Both the position numbers and the translations under genes were made by a program. DNA of 64,000 bases from Hylemonella gracilis ATCC 19624 (lineage in GTDB: Bacteria > Pseudomonadota > Gammaproteobacteria > Burkholderiales > Burkholderiaceae_C), in contig NZ_AEGR01000006.1 of NCBI RefSeq assembly GCF_000211835.1, positions 1 to 64,000 on the forward strand, read 5' to 3'. Numbering within the stretch: position 1 is the stretch's first letter; the number at the start of each line of letters is the position of its first letter. The notes beneath the pieces are model-generated. The model did not search any database. It saw only the letters and a program-made list of their open reading frames with translations, and was not told the origin of the DNA. Below are positions 8,652-17,803 of this stretch, one piece after another.

Positions 8652-9577
8652 GCGATGCTGTCTACGCTGCGGCCTTCGGCTTCAAAGCCTTCGCTTTGCA
8701 TCAGCTCACGCAGCACGCCCACGAAGGTCTGCGCGATTTGCGACAGCGGTTCGAAGCGCGAATGCACCAGGTTGGCGTGCAGGGCGGGCGCCTCGTGCAG
8801 GGGGCGCACCACGAGCTGGCTTGCGGGCCAGCTGCGCACTGAAAACTCGTCCACCAGCGCGATGCCGGCGCCGGCCTGCACCAAGGCGCAGGCGTTTTGC
8901 GGCGAGCCGACCTCGATGGCGGTGCGGTAGCCCTGGCCATGGGCCTCGAACCAGCCCGTGACCAGCACACCGAACGGCGAGCCACGGTCATAGGCCACCA
9001 GCGGAAAGGCCAGCAGGTCGTCCGCGCCCAGAATCGCGCGGCGTGAGAGCGGATGGTTGTAGGGGCAGATGCAGACCAGGCGCCCGCTGCCCAGCGGCGT
9101 GGTGTCGAGGTTGGGGTGCTCGACGGGAAGGATGGTCACGCCGAGGTCGGCCTGGTGGTTCAGCAGCCGCTCCACCAAGGGCGCGTAGCCTAAAAACTGA
9201 AAGCCTAACTTCACTTGTGGGTGGCTATGCCTGAAGGTGGCCATGGCCTGAGGAATCACCATCTGACCCACGCTGGGGCTCGAGACCACGTTGAGGATGC
9301 CCTCGCGGTGTTCCCCCAGTTCACGCGCCAGCTCGTTGACTCGCAGCACCCCGGCGTAGACCTGCTCGACCTCGCGGAACAGTTTCTTGGCCTCGGGGGT
9401 GGCGTAGAGCCGGCCCTTGATGCGCTCGAACAGCGCGAAACCGACCCGCGACTCGGTGTGCGACAGCAGCCGGCTGACCGCTGGCTGCGACACGAACAGC
9501 AGTTGGGACGCACCGCTGATCGAACCGGTGATCATGACGGCGCGGAACACCTCGATCTGGCGCAGGTTCATGGACAT
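8648..9577 (-). CDS. LysR-family transcriptional regulator
   Basis: DNA-binding regulator of about 309 residues from the ATG at 9577 (MSMNLRQIEVF); another in-frame ATG is at 9571, and an upstream ATG at 9604 would add nine Pro/Ser residues untypical of the family. The winged helix-turn-helix is clear (GSISGASQLLFVSQPAVSRL, then FALFERIKGR). The remaining 230 residues form the effector-binding domain. It lies between the leftward lyase-SDR-hydantoinase-transporter set and the divergent racemase-oxidase pair, so it probably controls both in response to a pathway intermediate. Two TTAAC-N5-GTTAA-type sites flank it. Confidence 0.9.
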   Translation of the reverse strand: MSMNLRQIEVFRAVMITGSISGASQLLFVSQPAVSRLLSHTESRVGFALFERIKGRLYATPEAKKLFREVEQVYAGVLRVNELARELGEHREGILNVVSSPSVGQMVIPQAMATFRHSHPQVKLGFQFLGYAPLVERLLNHQADLGVTILPVEHPNLDTTPLGSGRLVCICPYNHPLSRRAILGADDLLAFPLVAYDRGSPFGVLVTGWFEAHGQGYRTAIEVGSPQNACALVQAGAGIALVDEFSVRSWPASQLVVRPLHEAPALHANLVHSRFEPLSQIAQTFVGVLRELMQSEGFEAEGRSVDSIA

Positions 9578-9602
9578 GGCAGGGGGCGAAGGCGGGCTTC
9601 GC

Positions 9603-9617
9603 ATAACAAAGGGTTAA
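9603..9617. promoter_or_regulatory. Putative LysR operator between regulator and racemase
   Basis: Imperfect dyad ATAAC-AAAGG-GTTAA, one base different from the arms of the site at 8637-8651. It lies 26 bp upstream of the LysR ATG and about 94 bp upstream of the racemase ATG, a position suited to autoregulation and divergent activation. Confidence 0.5.
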
Positions 9618-9710
9618 CGGTGGCTCACAACAAAGCAAGGCCCATGCCGCGTCCGTCGACTTAGACTGCCTGGCACCCGGACAGCACGTGCCCGGCCCTC
9701 TGAACTCGCC

Positions 9711-10370
9711 ATGCCCAACCCGATTTACGTCATCAATCCCAACAGCGACACGGCCGTGACTGCGGGGCTCGATGCCGCCGTGGCTCCGCTGCGCCTGGCG
9801 GGCGGACCGCCGATCGAATGCGTGACCTTGGCCGACGGTCCGCGCGGTGTCCAGACCCAGCTCGACGTGGACACGGCCGCCTTGTCAGTCCACCGTTTTG
9901 CCGTGGACCACCAAGGCCACGCCAGCGCCTTCGTGATCGCCTGCTTCAGCGACCCGGGTTTGCAACTCCTGCGCGAGACGGTGGGCGTGCCGGTGCTTGG
10001 CATCAGCGAAAGCGCGGTGCTGACTGCCCTGACCTTGGGCCAGACCTTTGGCGTGATCGCCATCCTGCAGGGGTCGATCCCCCGCCACTTGCGCAGTTGG
10101 AGCGCCATGGGCGTGGCTGGGCGTTGCGCTGGCGAGGTGGCGATCGGCCGGGGTGTGTCGGCCTTGGCCGATCGGCCGGCGACCCTCCAGGCTATGTGCG
10201 ATGCTGGCCGCCGCCTGCGTGACGAGCGTGGCGCTCAGGTGCTGGTGATGGGTTGCGCCGGCATGGCGCCGTTTCGCGAGCCGGTGCAGCAGGCCACGGG
10301 CCTGCCCGTGGTCGAACCGACCCAGGCCGCCACCGCCATGGCGCTGGGGCGCGTTCAGCTGGGCTGGTAA
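9711..10370 (+). CDS. Asp/Glu/hydantoin racemase family protein
   Basis: Cofactor-independent racemase/isomerase fold, 219 residues, beginning MPNPIYVINPNSD, the typical N-terminus of hydantoin racemases. The two catalytic cysteines are visible, Cys78 in IACFSDPG and Cys182 in VMGCAGMA, so a two-base racemisation is expected. The neighbouring hydantoinase supports epimerising a hydantoin or an N-substituted amino acid; an arylmalonate-type or maleate-isomerase-like reaction cannot be excluded. It is divergent from the LysR gene and 42 bp upstream of the FAD-linked oxidase, with which it probably forms a transcript. Confidence 0.88.
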   Translation: MPNPIYVINPNSDTAVTAGLDAAVAPLRLAGGPPIECVTLADGPRGVQTQLDVDTAALSVHRFAVDHQGHASAFVIACFSDPGLQLLRETVGVPVLGISESAVLTALTLGQTFGVIAILQGSIPRHLRSWSAMGVAGRCAGEVAIGRGVSALADRPATLQAMCDAGRRLRDERGAQVLVMGCAGMAPFREPVQQATGLPVVEPTQAATAMALGRVQLGW

Positions 10371-10412
10371 TCAACTGCCGTCTGCATCCATCTTCTTTAC
10401 CTGCCCACCACG

Positions 10413-11861
10413 ATGACACAGAACGCCGAGAACTTCGCCAGCGCGGTGGCCGCCGCTCACCCTGAGTTGCTGCAACGCCTGCATGCCGCGGTGGGCGACG
10501 CAGGTTTGGTGCTTGACCCCGAGGCCCAGGCACCCTACCTGCGCGACTGGCTTGGCAAGTGGCAAGGCCGCGCGCCTGTCGTGGTCCGTCCCCGCGACAC
10601 CGCGCAGACCGCGGCGGTGATGGCCATCTGCCATGAGACCCATACCCCAGTGGTGACCCAAGGCGGCAACACTGGCATGAGCGGCGGCGCCACGCCGGAC
10701 GGCAGTGGTGCTCAGCTTGTGTTGAGCACCGCGCGCATGAACACCATCCGCGAGGTGGACCCGTTGAACAACAGCCTCACCGTCGAGGCCGGCGTGCTGC
10801 TGGCCCAGGTGCATGCGGCGGCGGCGGAGGCCGGACGTTTTTTCCCCTTGAGCCTGGGGTCCGAGGGCAGTTGCACCATTGGTGGCAACCTCGCCACCAA
10901 TGCCGGTGGTATCGCCGTGCTGCGCTACGGCAATATGCGGGACTTGGTGCTGGGCGTCGAGGCCGTGTTGCCCGACGGGCGTGTCTGGCACGGCCTGCGC
11001 GCGCTGCGCAAGGACAACACCGGCTACGACCTGCGCCATCTCTTCATTGGTTCCGAGGGCACGCTGGGCGTCATCACTGCGGCCGTGCTCAAGCTCTACC
11101 CGCAGCCGACAGCACGGGCCACCGCCTGGGTCGGTGCTGGCGACATCCAGTCCCTGGTGTCCTTGCAGGCGCAGCTGCGCTCGCGCTGCGGTGAGCGGCT
11201 GGTGGCCTTCGAGATGATGTCTCAGGCCTCTCTGGCCCTGGTGCTGAAGCATGTCACGGCCACGCGGGCTCCTTTGCAGGGTGAGCATGCGTACCACGCG
11301 CTGGTGGAATTGGCCGACACGCGCGCCGAGGGCCTGCCTGATTTGCTGGAACAGTCCCTGGGGGCAGCGCTGGAAGAGGGGTTGGTCCAGGATGTCGCGA
11401 TCTGCGCGAGTACCGCCCAAGCCCATGCACTGTGGAAGCTGCGCGAAGGCATCTCGCAGGCCCAGGTGCGGGCCGGCAAGGCGGTCAAGCACGATATTGC
11501 GTTGCCTATCTCCGCCATCGCGGGTTTCGTTGCAGACGCCGATGCGGCGCTGCGCGCGCTGTTGCCGGGCGTGCGCATCGTCAACTTTGGCCACCTGGGC
11601 GATGGCAACCTGCACTACAACGTGCTGTTGCCGCTGGACACGCCATACGCCGAGTACGCCGCCCACACCGCAACCCTGAACCGGGAGGTGCATGATCGCG
11701 TGCACGCCCTGGGCGGCAGCATCAGCGCCGAGCATGGCATCGGCCAACTGCGCCGCGACGAATTGCCACGCTACAAATCTGCGCTGGAATTTGAATTGAT
11801 GATGCGCATCAAGCAGGCGCTGGATCCGAACCAGATCATGAACCCGGGGAAGCTGCTCTAG
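10413..11861 (+). CDS. FAD-linked oxidase/dehydrogenase (GlcD / D-2-hydroxyacid type)
   Basis: Cytoplasmic flavoprotein of 482 residues in the vanillyl-alcohol-oxidase/GlcD superfamily. The FAD-binding PP-loop is seen in TQGGNTGMSGGATPDGS and GSEGSCTIGGNLATNAGG. The C-terminal catalytic half has NFGHLGDGNLHYNV and AEHGIGQLRRDELP, the metal/substrate signature shared with D-lactate and D-2-hydroxyglutarate dehydrogenases. It likely oxidises a D-2-hydroxy acid to a 2-oxo acid. Placed behind the racemase, it may complete breakdown of the carbon skeleton generated by this locus. The start ATG at 10413 has no strong Shine-Dalgarno. Confidence 0.9.
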   Translation: MTQNAENFASAVAAAHPELLQRLHAAVGDAGLVLDPEAQAPYLRDWLGKWQGRAPVVVRPRDTAQTAAVMAICHETHTPVVTQGGNTGMSGGATPDGSGAQLVLSTARMNTIREVDPLNNSLTVEAGVLLAQVHAAAAEAGRFFPLSLGSEGSCTIGGNLATNAGGIAVLRYGNMRDLVLGVEAVLPDGRVWHGLRALRKDNTGYDLRHLFIGSEGTLGVITAAVLKLYPQPTARATAWVGAGDIQSLVSLQAQLRSRCGERLVAFEMMSQASLALVLKHVTATRAPLQGEHAYHALVELADTRAEGLPDLLEQSLGAALEEGLVQDVAICASTAQAHALWKLREGISQAQVRAGKAVKHDIALPISAIAGFVADADAALRALLPGVRIVNFGHLGDGNLHYNVLLPLDTPYAEYAAHTATLNREVHDRVHALGGSISAEHGIGQLRRDELPRYKSALEFELMMRIKQALDPNQIMNPGKLL

Positions 11862-11924
11862 GTCTTCCAGCTCCTCACACCCTTTGCTGGTTGAGGGCGG
11901 GTCTCGCCGGGGACCTGCTTGTCT

Positions 11925-13442
11925 TCAGCGCTTGCCCAAGATGCCGCCCAGCACGCCCCGGATGATCTGACGCCCGACTTCGCGGCCAATGGTGCTGGCT
12001 GCGCTCTTGATGAATTGCTCCCCCACGCTGGCGCGAGTGCGTTTGGGGCCGCCTCCCAGCAGGTCGCCCAGACCGCCAAGCAGGCCTGCACTGTCCTTGT
12101 CTTGCGCCTGGGCCTGGGCCTGGGCCTGGGCCTGGGCCTGTTGGACTTGCTGGACCTGTTTTTCCTGAGTGCGTTGCGCCAGTTTCTCGAAGGCCGATTC
12201 GCGGTCCTGGGCTTTTTCGTAGACGCCCGCGACGAGCGAATTCGCCCGCAGCGACTGGCGTTGCGCTGGGGTGACAGGGCCGATCTGGCTGCCCGGCGGC
12301 AGCACCCAGGCCCGCTCCGTCACGCCCGGCCGTCCCTTGTCGTCCAGGAAACTGATCAGGGCCTCGCCGACGCCCAATTCGGTGATGGCGCGGGCCATGT
12401 CACCCAACGCGGGGTTGGGCCTCATGGTGTCAGCGGCCGTCTTGACGGCTTTCTGATCGCGCGGGGTGTAGGCGCGCAGCGCATGCTGCACGCGGTTGCC
12501 CAATTGGCCCAGGACCGTGTCCGGGATGTCCAGCGGGTTCTGGGTCACGAAATACACGCCCACGCCCTTGCTGCGCACCAGGCGAACGACGAGTTCGATG
12601 CGTTCCAGCAAGGCCTTGGGGGCGTCGCTGAAAAGCAGGTGGGCCTCGTCGAAGAAGAAGACGAGCTTGGGTTTGTCCAGGTCGCCGACTTCAGGCAGCT
12701 GTTCGAACAGCTCCGACAGCAGCCAGAGCAGGAAGGCCGCATACAGTCGCGGCGCGGTCATCAGCCTGTCGGCCGCCAGGATGTTGACAATCCCCTGGCC
12801 GCCTTCGGTTTGCATGAAATCCGCGATGTCCAGCATGGGCTCGCCGAAAAATTTCTCGCCGCCCTGGGCTTCGATCTGCAGCAGGCCGCGCTGGATGGCC
12901 CCAATGCTGGCGGCGCTGACGTTGCCGTACTGGGTCTTGAACTGCGCCGCGTTGTCGCCGACGAACTGGCACATCGCGCGCAGGTCCTTCAGGTCGAGCA
13001 GCAGCAGGCCCTGGTCGTCGGCGATCTTGAAGACCAACTGCAGCACGCCTTCCTGCGTGTCGTTCAGGTCCAGCATGCGGGCCAGCAGCAGGGGGCCGAG
13101 GTCGCTGACCGTGGCGCGCACCGGGTGGCCCTGCTCACCGAAGACGTCCCAGAGCGTGGTGGGGCAGGCGGCAGGCTCGGGGGCTTGCAGGCCGCGTTCT
13201 TGCAGCACCGCAGCCAGCTTGGCGGGGATGCTGCCGGGCTGGGACAGGCCGCTCAGGTCGCCTTTGACGTCGGCCATGAAGACAGGGACACCGATGCGGG
13301 AAAAACCTTCGGCCAGGGTTTGCAGGGTGACGGTCTTGCCGGTGCCGGTGGCGCCCGTGATGAGGCCGTGGCGGTTGGCCTTGTCGGGCCGCAGCACGCA
13401 TTCAATGTCACCGTGTCGAGCGATCAGGAGGGGGGAGGTCAT
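11925..13442 (-). CDS. HerA-like P-loop ATPase, DUF853 (YjgR) family
   Basis: Predicted hexameric ATPase of 505 residues related to archaeal HerA; the cellular role of YjgR proteins is not established. It has [15 protein letters not shown] at the N-terminus, Walker [13 protein letters not shown] (residues about 30-41) and Walker [14 protein letters not shown]. Near residues 437-460 is a Gln/Ala tract coded by hexanucleotide repeats (12106-12141). The C-terminus ends in a Gly/Ile-rich stretch ([20 protein letters not shown]), as is usual in this family. It converges on the FAD-oxidase gene and diverges from yebC. Confidence 0.88.
   Translation of the reverse strand: MTSPLLIARHGDIECVLRPDKANRHGLITGATGTGKTVTLQTLAEGFSRIGVPVFMADVKGDLSGLSQPGSIPAKLAAVLQERGLQAPEPAACPTTLWDVFGEQGHPVRATVSDLGPLLLARMLDLNDTQEGVLQLVFKIADDQGLLLLDLKDLRAMCQFVGDNAAQFKTQYGNVSAASIGAIQRGLLQIEAQGGEKFFGEPMLDIADFMQTEGGQGIVNILAADRLMTAPRLYAAFLLWLLSELFEQLPEVGDLDKPKLVFFFDEAHLLFSDAPKALLERIELVVRLVRSKGVGVYFVTQNPLDIPDTVLGQLGNRVQHALRAYTPRDQKAVKTAADTMRPNPALGDMARAITELGVGEALISFLDDKGRPGVTERAWVLPPGSQIGPVTPAQRQSLRANSLVAGVYEKAQDRESAFEKLAQRTQEKQVQQVQQAQAQAQAQAQAQDKDSAGLLGGLGDLLGGGPKRTRASVGEQFIKSAASTIGREVGRQIIRGVLGGILGKR
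12106..12141. repeat. GCCTGG hexanucleotide tandem repeat inside the HerA-like gene
   Basis: Five perfect GCCTGG copies (12106-12135) followed by a sixth with one change. On the coding strand they give alternating Gln-Ala. The unit is a multiple of three, so copy-number change would alter tract length without a frameshift. Confidence 0.9.
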
Positions 13443-13457
13443 GTCAGGGCCAGGGAA

Positions 13458-13463
13458 TACAAT
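13458..13463 (+). promoter_or_regulatory. Possible -10 box for yebC
   Basis: TACAAT (5 of 6 bases to consensus), 54 bp before the yebC ATG. No convincing -35 at 16-18 bp spacing, so this is tentative. Confidence 0.3.
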
Positions 13464-13516
13464 CGCAAACTTTTCCTAGCCTACCAAAAAACCCAAGGAC
13501 CCCAGAAGGACACCTT

Positions 13517-14236
13517 ATGGCTGGACACAGCAAATGGGCCAATATTCAGCATCGCAAAGGCCGCCAGGACGAGAAGCGCGGCAAGATCTGGACCCGCATC
13601 ATCCGTGAAATCACCGTCGCCGCCCGTGCTGGCGGCGGCGATCCCAGCGCCAACCCGCGCCTGCGCTTGGCCATCGACAAGGCCAAGGCCGCCAACATGC
13701 CGGCCGATCGCGTCAAGTACAACATTGACAAGGCCACAGGCAACCAAGAGGGCGTGAACTACGAGGAAATCCGCTACGAAGGCTACGGCATCGGCGGCGC
13801 GGCCATCATCGTGGACACCATGACGGACAACCGCGTGCGCACCGTGGCCGAGGTGCGCCATGCCTTCAGCAAGCACGGCGGCAACATGGGCACGGAAGGG
13901 TCCGTGGCCTTCCAGTTCAAGCACTGTGGTCAGTTGATCTTCGCGCCCGGCACCAGCGAAGACAAGGTGATGGAAGTCGCCCTGGAAGCGGGGGCCGAAG
14001 ATGTGATCGCCGACGAGGACGGTGCCATCGAGGTGCTGACCGCGCCGGCTGATTTTGAAGCGGTGAAGAACGCTCTGGAGGCTGCTGGCCTCAAGCCCGA
14101 GGTCGCGGGCGTCACCATGCGCGCCGAGAACACCATCGAGCTGTCGGGTGATGACGCGGAAAAGATGCAAAAGCTGCTCGACGTGATCGAGGACCTGGAC
14201 GATGTTCAGGACGTGTACCACAACGCGTCCTTGTGA
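13517..14236 (+). CDS. yebC: YebC/PmpR-family protein
   Basis: Conserved cytoplasmic protein of 239 residues annotated as a probable transcriptional regulator; YebC-type proteins have also been linked to translation of polyproline stretches. The family N-terminus [18 protein letters not shown] is exact, and [17 protein letters not shown] and [17 protein letters not shown] follow. Length is typical. An AGAAGG-like ribosome binding site precedes the ATG. Its stop overlaps the GTG start of purD, so the two are coupled. Confidence 0.95.
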   Translation: MAGHSKWANIQHRKGRQDEKRGKIWTRIIREITVAARAGGGDPSANPRLRLAIDKAKAANMPADRVKYNIDKATGNQEGVNYEEIRYEGYGIGGAAIIVDTMTDNRVRTVAEVRHAFSKHGGNMGTEGSVAFQFKHCGQLIFAPGTSEDKVMEVALEAGAEDVIADEDGAIEVLTAPADFEAVKNALEAAGLKPEVAGVTMRAENTIELSGDDAEKMQKLLDVIEDLDDVQDVYHNASL

Positions 14237-15555
14237 ATGAAAGTACTCGCTTGAAAGTTCTAGTGATCGGCGGCGGCGGCCGCGAACATGCGCTGGCCTG
14301 GAAGCTGGCCGCCTCGCCCAAGGTGCAGGTGGTCTATGTGGCGCCAGGCAATGGTGGCACCGCGAGGGACAAACGCCTCGTGAATCTGCCGCATTTGAGC
14401 GCGACGGACGCGAAGGCCTTGTGCGAGTGGGCGCAGCAGGAAAAGATTGGGCTCACGGTGGTGGGGCCTGAAGCGCCGCTGGCCGCGGGCGTGGTGGACG
14501 AGTTCCGCGCGCACGGGCTGCGCATCTTCGGCCCGACCCGGGCGGCGGCACAGCTCGAAAGTTCCAAGGCCTTCTCCAAGGCCTTCATGAAGCGCCATGG
14601 CATTCCCACGGCCGAGTACGACACCTTCAGCGACCCCGTGGCCGCGCATGCCTACATCGACGAGATGGGCGCGCCCATCGTGGTCAAGGCCGACGGCCTG
14701 GCCGCGGGCAAGGGCGTGGTCGTGGCGACCACCCTGGCCGAAGCGCACGAGGCGGTGGACTTCATGCTGCTGGATAACAAGCTCGGCGTGAGCCACAACG
14801 AAGGCGGCGCGCGCGTGGTGATTGAGCAGTTCCTCCAGGGCGAGGAAGCCAGCTTCATCGTGCTGTGCGACGGCAAGAACGTGCTGGCGCTGGCCACCAG
14901 CCAGGATCACAAGCGCCTGCTCGACGGCGACCAGGGGCCGAACACCGGTGGCATGGGCGCTTATTCGCCCGCGCCGGTGGTCACGCCCGAGGTGCATGCC
15001 CGGGCCATGCGCGAGATCATCCTGCCCACCATCAAGGGCATGGAGAAGGACGGCATCCCCTACACGGGCTTCCTTTACGCCGGACTGATGATCGACGCTG
15101 ACGGCCATCCGAAGACGCTGGAGTTCAACTGCCGCATGGGCGATCCGGAAACCCAGCCCATCATGATGCGCCTCAAGAGCGACCTGCTGGACGTGCTGCT
15201 GGCCGCCACCGAGGGCAAGCTGGATCAGATCGAATTGGAATGGGACCGCCGCATCGCCTTGGGTGTGGTGCTGGCTGCCCACGGCTACCCGCTGAATCCG
15301 CGCAAGGGTGACTTCATCACCGGCTTGCCCGTGGACACCGAGGAGGGCGTGGTGTTTCATGCGGGGACCACGCAGGAAGGCGAAGGCAAGGAAACAAAAG
15401 TGCTTGTGTCCGGCGGACGGGTCCTCTGCGCGACGGCCCTGGGCGGCACGACTCGCCAGGCCCAGATGCGCGCTTACGAGTTGCTGGAGAGCATCCGTTT
15501 TGACGGCATGCAGTACCGCAAGGACATTGGCCACCACGCCATTCGCAAAGGCTGA
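14233..15555 (+). CDS. purD: Phosphoribosylamine-glycine ligase (GAR synthetase)
   Basis: Second enzyme of de novo purine synthesis: joins glycine to phosphoribosylamine with ATP; 440 residues. Signature regions are [18 protein letters not shown], the ATP-grasp segment [37 protein letters not shown] and [13 protein letters not shown]. The start is the GTG at 14233, overlapping the yebC stop; a TTG at 14251 just before KVLVIG is an alternative that matches the shorter N-terminus of other PurD proteins. Confidence 0.95.
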   Translation: MNESTRLKVLVIGGGGREHALAWKLAASPKVQVVYVAPGNGGTARDKRLVNLPHLSATDAKALCEWAQQEKIGLTVVGPEAPLAAGVVDEFRAHGLRIFGPTRAAAQLESSKAFSKAFMKRHGIPTAEYDTFSDPVAAHAYIDEMGAPIVVKADGLAAGKGVVVATTLAEAHEAVDFMLLDNKLGVSHNEGGARVVIEQFLQGEEASFIVLCDGKNVLALATSQDHKRLLDGDQGPNTGGMGAYSPAPVVTPEVHARAMREIILPTIKGMEKDGIPYTGFLYAGLMIDADGHPKTLEFNCRMGDPETQPIMMRLKSDLLDVLLAATEGKLDQIELEWDRRIALGVVLAAHGYPLNPRKGDFITGLPVDTEEGVVFHAGTTQEGEGKETKVLVSGGRVLCATALGGTTRQAQMRAYELLESIRFDGMQYRKDIGHHAIRKG

Positions 15556-15579
15556 GGGCCCTGGGCCCAACCTTGTTCC

Positions 15580-16224
15580 ATGACTGATTTTCCTCCTCCG
15601 CAAGCGGTGCAGTTGCCCGGCAGCGCGGTCGGTCGCTGGGTGCTGCGTCGCCTGGGCTGGCGCGTGCATTGCGACGGTCTGCCCGCGCTGCAAGGCGTGC
15701 TGATTGTCTATCCGCACACCAGCAACTGGGACCCGGTTTTCGCCTATGCGGTCAAGTGGGCACTGGGCCTGCGCCTGCGCTACTGGGCCAAGGCCAGTCT
15801 GTTTCGCATTCCCTTGCTCGGCACCTGGTTGCGCTCCTTTGGTGGCATTCCGATCGAGCGCGGCAAGGGTGCTCAAGGCATGGTGGGAGACACCGTGGCG
15901 CAAATGAAGCAGGCCCAGGAGCGAGGCGAGTATTTCTGGCTGGCGCTGGCGCCCGAGGGCACTCGCAAATACATGCCGGGCTGGCGCAGCGGCTTCTACC
16001 GCGTGGCGGTGCAGGCCGGCGTGCCCCTGGGCATGATGGTGCTGAACTACCAAAAGCGCGAGGCGCGGGTGTTGGACTTTCTGCGCCTGACGGGTGATGA
16101 ATCCGTGGACATGGCGCGCATCGCGGCGGCCTTGGAGCCGCACGCCGTGGCCTACCACCCCCAGGACGCTGCGCCCGTCCGCCTGTTGGACAGCGCCGCG
16201 CCGCGCGAGGATGGCAAGCCATGA
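15580..16224 (+). CDS. Lysophospholipid acyltransferase (PlsC-like) family protein
   Basis: Predicted glycerolipid acyltransferase of 214 residues. The HX4D catalytic motif is present as HTSNWD (residues about 46-51), and the acyl-acceptor motif reads APEGTRKY. No long membrane helix is obvious, so it may sit peripherally on the inner membrane. The sequence is shorter than PlsC and resembles small acyltransferases found beside hemF. Its stop overlaps the hemF start by four bases. The precise substrate is unknown. Confidence 0.82.
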   Translation: MTDFPPPQAVQLPGSAVGRWVLRRLGWRVHCDGLPALQGVLIVYPHTSNWDPVFAYAVKWALGLRLRYWAKASLFRIPLLGTWLRSFGGIPIERGKGAQGMVGDTVAQMKQAQERGEYFWLALAPEGTRKYMPGWRSGFYRVAVQAGVPLGMMVLNYQKREARVLDFLRLTGDESVDMARIAAALEPHAVAYHPQDAAPVRLLDSAAPREDGKP

Positions 16225-17183
16225 GCGCGGCTTGCGGCATGAATGCGGAGGCCTCCGCGACCGACATCGAGGCCGTGCGCGGCTATCTGCAAGGCTTGCA
16301 GCAGCGCATCACCGAGGCGATCGAGCGTGTCGATGGGCAGGCGGTTTTCCTGGCCGATGCCTGGCGCAAGGAGCCCGGCGAGTCGCTGCAAGGGGAGGGG
16401 CTGACCAAGATCCTCGAGGGCGGCGCGGTCTTCGAGCGCGCGGGCTGCGGGTTCTCGCATGTGCGTGGACCAAAGCTGCCGCCCTCGGCCACCCAACATC
16501 GACCAGAACTCGCGGGCGCTCCATTCGAGGCCATGGGGGTGTCGCTGGTGTTCCATCCGCGCAACCCCTATGTGCCCACGGTCCACATGAACGTGCGCAT
16601 GATCGCGGCCACGCCCGCCGGCCGAGAGCCCGTCTGCTGGTTCGGCGGGGGCATGGACCTCACGCCTTATTACGGCTTCGAGGAGGACGCGGTGCATTTC
16701 CACCGCAGCTGCCGCGAAGCGCTCGTGCCCTTCGGGCCGGATCTGCATGCGCGCTTCAAGCAGTGGTGCGACGAGTATTTCTTCCTGAAGCACCGCAACG
16801 AACAACGCGGTGTGGGCGGCATCTTCTTCGACGATTTTTCTGAGCTGGGCTTCGAGCGGAGCTTCGCGCTCTTGCGCAGCGTGGGCGACGCCTTTCTGGG
16901 CGCCTACCTGCCTATCGTCGAGCGGCGCCGCGGCATGATCCATGGCGAACGTGAGCGAGAGTTCCAGCTCTACCGTCGCGGTCGTTACGTCGAATTCAAC
17001 CTGGTTTGGGACCGTGGCACCCATTTTGGGTTGCAGTCGGGCGGACGCACGGAATCCATCCTCTTGTCCATGCCGCCGCTGGCGAGCTGGTCCTACCAGC
17101 AAACCCATGAGCCCGGTTCGCCCGAGGAAGCGCTCTACCGCCACTTCCTGCCGCGCCGGGACTGGTTGAAGGACGCGGTCTGA
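16221..17183 (+). CDS. hemF: Oxygen-dependent coproporphyrinogen III oxidase
   Basis: Decarboxylates coproporphyrinogen III to protoporphyrinogen IX with O2 in heme synthesis; 320 residues. Family signatures: [48 protein letters not shown] and [20 protein letters not shown]. The N-terminus is set at the ATG overlapping the acyltransferase stop. The stop shares one base with the nadD start (TGATG). Presence of hemF indicates aerobic heme synthesis. Confidence 0.96.
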   Translation: MSAACGMNAEASATDIEAVRGYLQGLQQRITEAIERVDGQAVFLADAWRKEPGESLQGEGLTKILEGGAVFERAGCGFSHVRGPKLPPSATQHRPELAGAPFEAMGVSLVFHPRNPYVPTVHMNVRMIAATPAGREPVCWFGGGMDLTPYYGFEEDAVHFHRSCREALVPFGPDLHARFKQWCDEYFFLKHRNEQRGVGGIFFDDFSELGFERSFALLRSVGDAFLGAYLPIVERRRGMIHGEREREFQLYRRGRYVEFNLVWDRGTHFGLQSGGRTESILLSMPPLASWSYQQTHEPGSPEEALYRHFLPRRDWLKDAV

Positions 17184-17803
17184 TGGCCCTCAAAGTCGGC
17201 GTGTTCGGTGGGGCTTTCGACCCGCCGCATCTGGCGCACCAAGCTTTGGCCGAGGCTGCCTTGACCCAGCTCGGACTGGACGTGCTGCACATCGTGCCTA
17301 CCGGACAAGCCTGGCACAAGGCACGGAGCCTGAGCGACGCCAGGCACAGGCTCGCGATGTGCCGCCTGGCGTTTGGTGAGCTGGCACAAGGCGCGGCCCG
17401 ACTGGTGTTCGACGAGCGCGAAATCCAACGCGCCGGCCCCAGCTACACCATTGACTCGCTGCGTGAGTTGCATGCCGAATACCCTGGCGCAGAGTTCTTT
17501 CTCGTGCTCGGTCAGGACCAAGCCGAGGCCTTGCCCCATTGGAATGACTGGCAGAGCGTCGTGGCCTTGGCTTGGATCTGCCATGCCGACCGCGACTGGG
17601 AGGGGCGCGCGCAGAGCTTTGAGCCGCCGCCGTCGCACGAGTCCCGTTACCGCAAGCTGCACATGCCGCTGATGCGCCACAGTGCCACCGGTGTTCGCGC
17701 TGAAGTCGCGGCAAAACCCGATGTTTCCCCGGATTTGCGCTCGCTGGTCAGCCCCGCCATTGCGGGTTATATTGAAACCCACCACCTTTACCAGAAGACT
17801 TGA
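17183..17803 (+). CDS. nadD: Nicotinate-nucleotide adenylyltransferase
   Basis: Converts nicotinate mononucleotide plus ATP to deamido-NAD; 206 residues. The nucleotidyltransferase motif GGAFDPPHLAH is at residues 9-19, and the NadD segment SYTIDSLREL is in the middle. The C-terminal ISSTxIR consensus is replaced by a variant near RHSATGVRAEV, as is common in betaproteobacterial NadD. Start and stop both overlap the neighbours by a few bases, placing it in the hemF-nadD-rsfS transcript. Confidence 0.92.
   Translation: MALKVGVFGGAFDPPHLAHQALAEAALTQLGLDVLHIVPTGQAWHKARSLSDARHRLAMCRLAFGELAQGAARLVFDEREIQRAGPSYTIDSLRELHAEYPGAEFFLVLGQDQAEALPHWNDWQSVVALAWICHADRDWEGRAQSFEPPPSHESRYRKLHMPLMRHSATGVRAEVAAKPDVSPDLRSLVSPAIAGYIETHHLYQKT

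Noticed and set aside
12106-12141. CRISPR or minisatellite origin for the GCCTGG repeats
   Set aside because: Units are six bases with no spacers and lie in frame within a coding sequence.
11919-13757. 612-codon plus-strand open frame over the HerA-like gene
   Set aside because: Antisense shadow; the minus strand encodes clear Walker A and B motifs, and the frame runs into yebC out of register.
14260-16158. 632-codon minus-strand open frame over purD and the acyltransferase gene
   Set aside because: His/Gln/Arg-rich shadow of two well-supported plus-strand genes.
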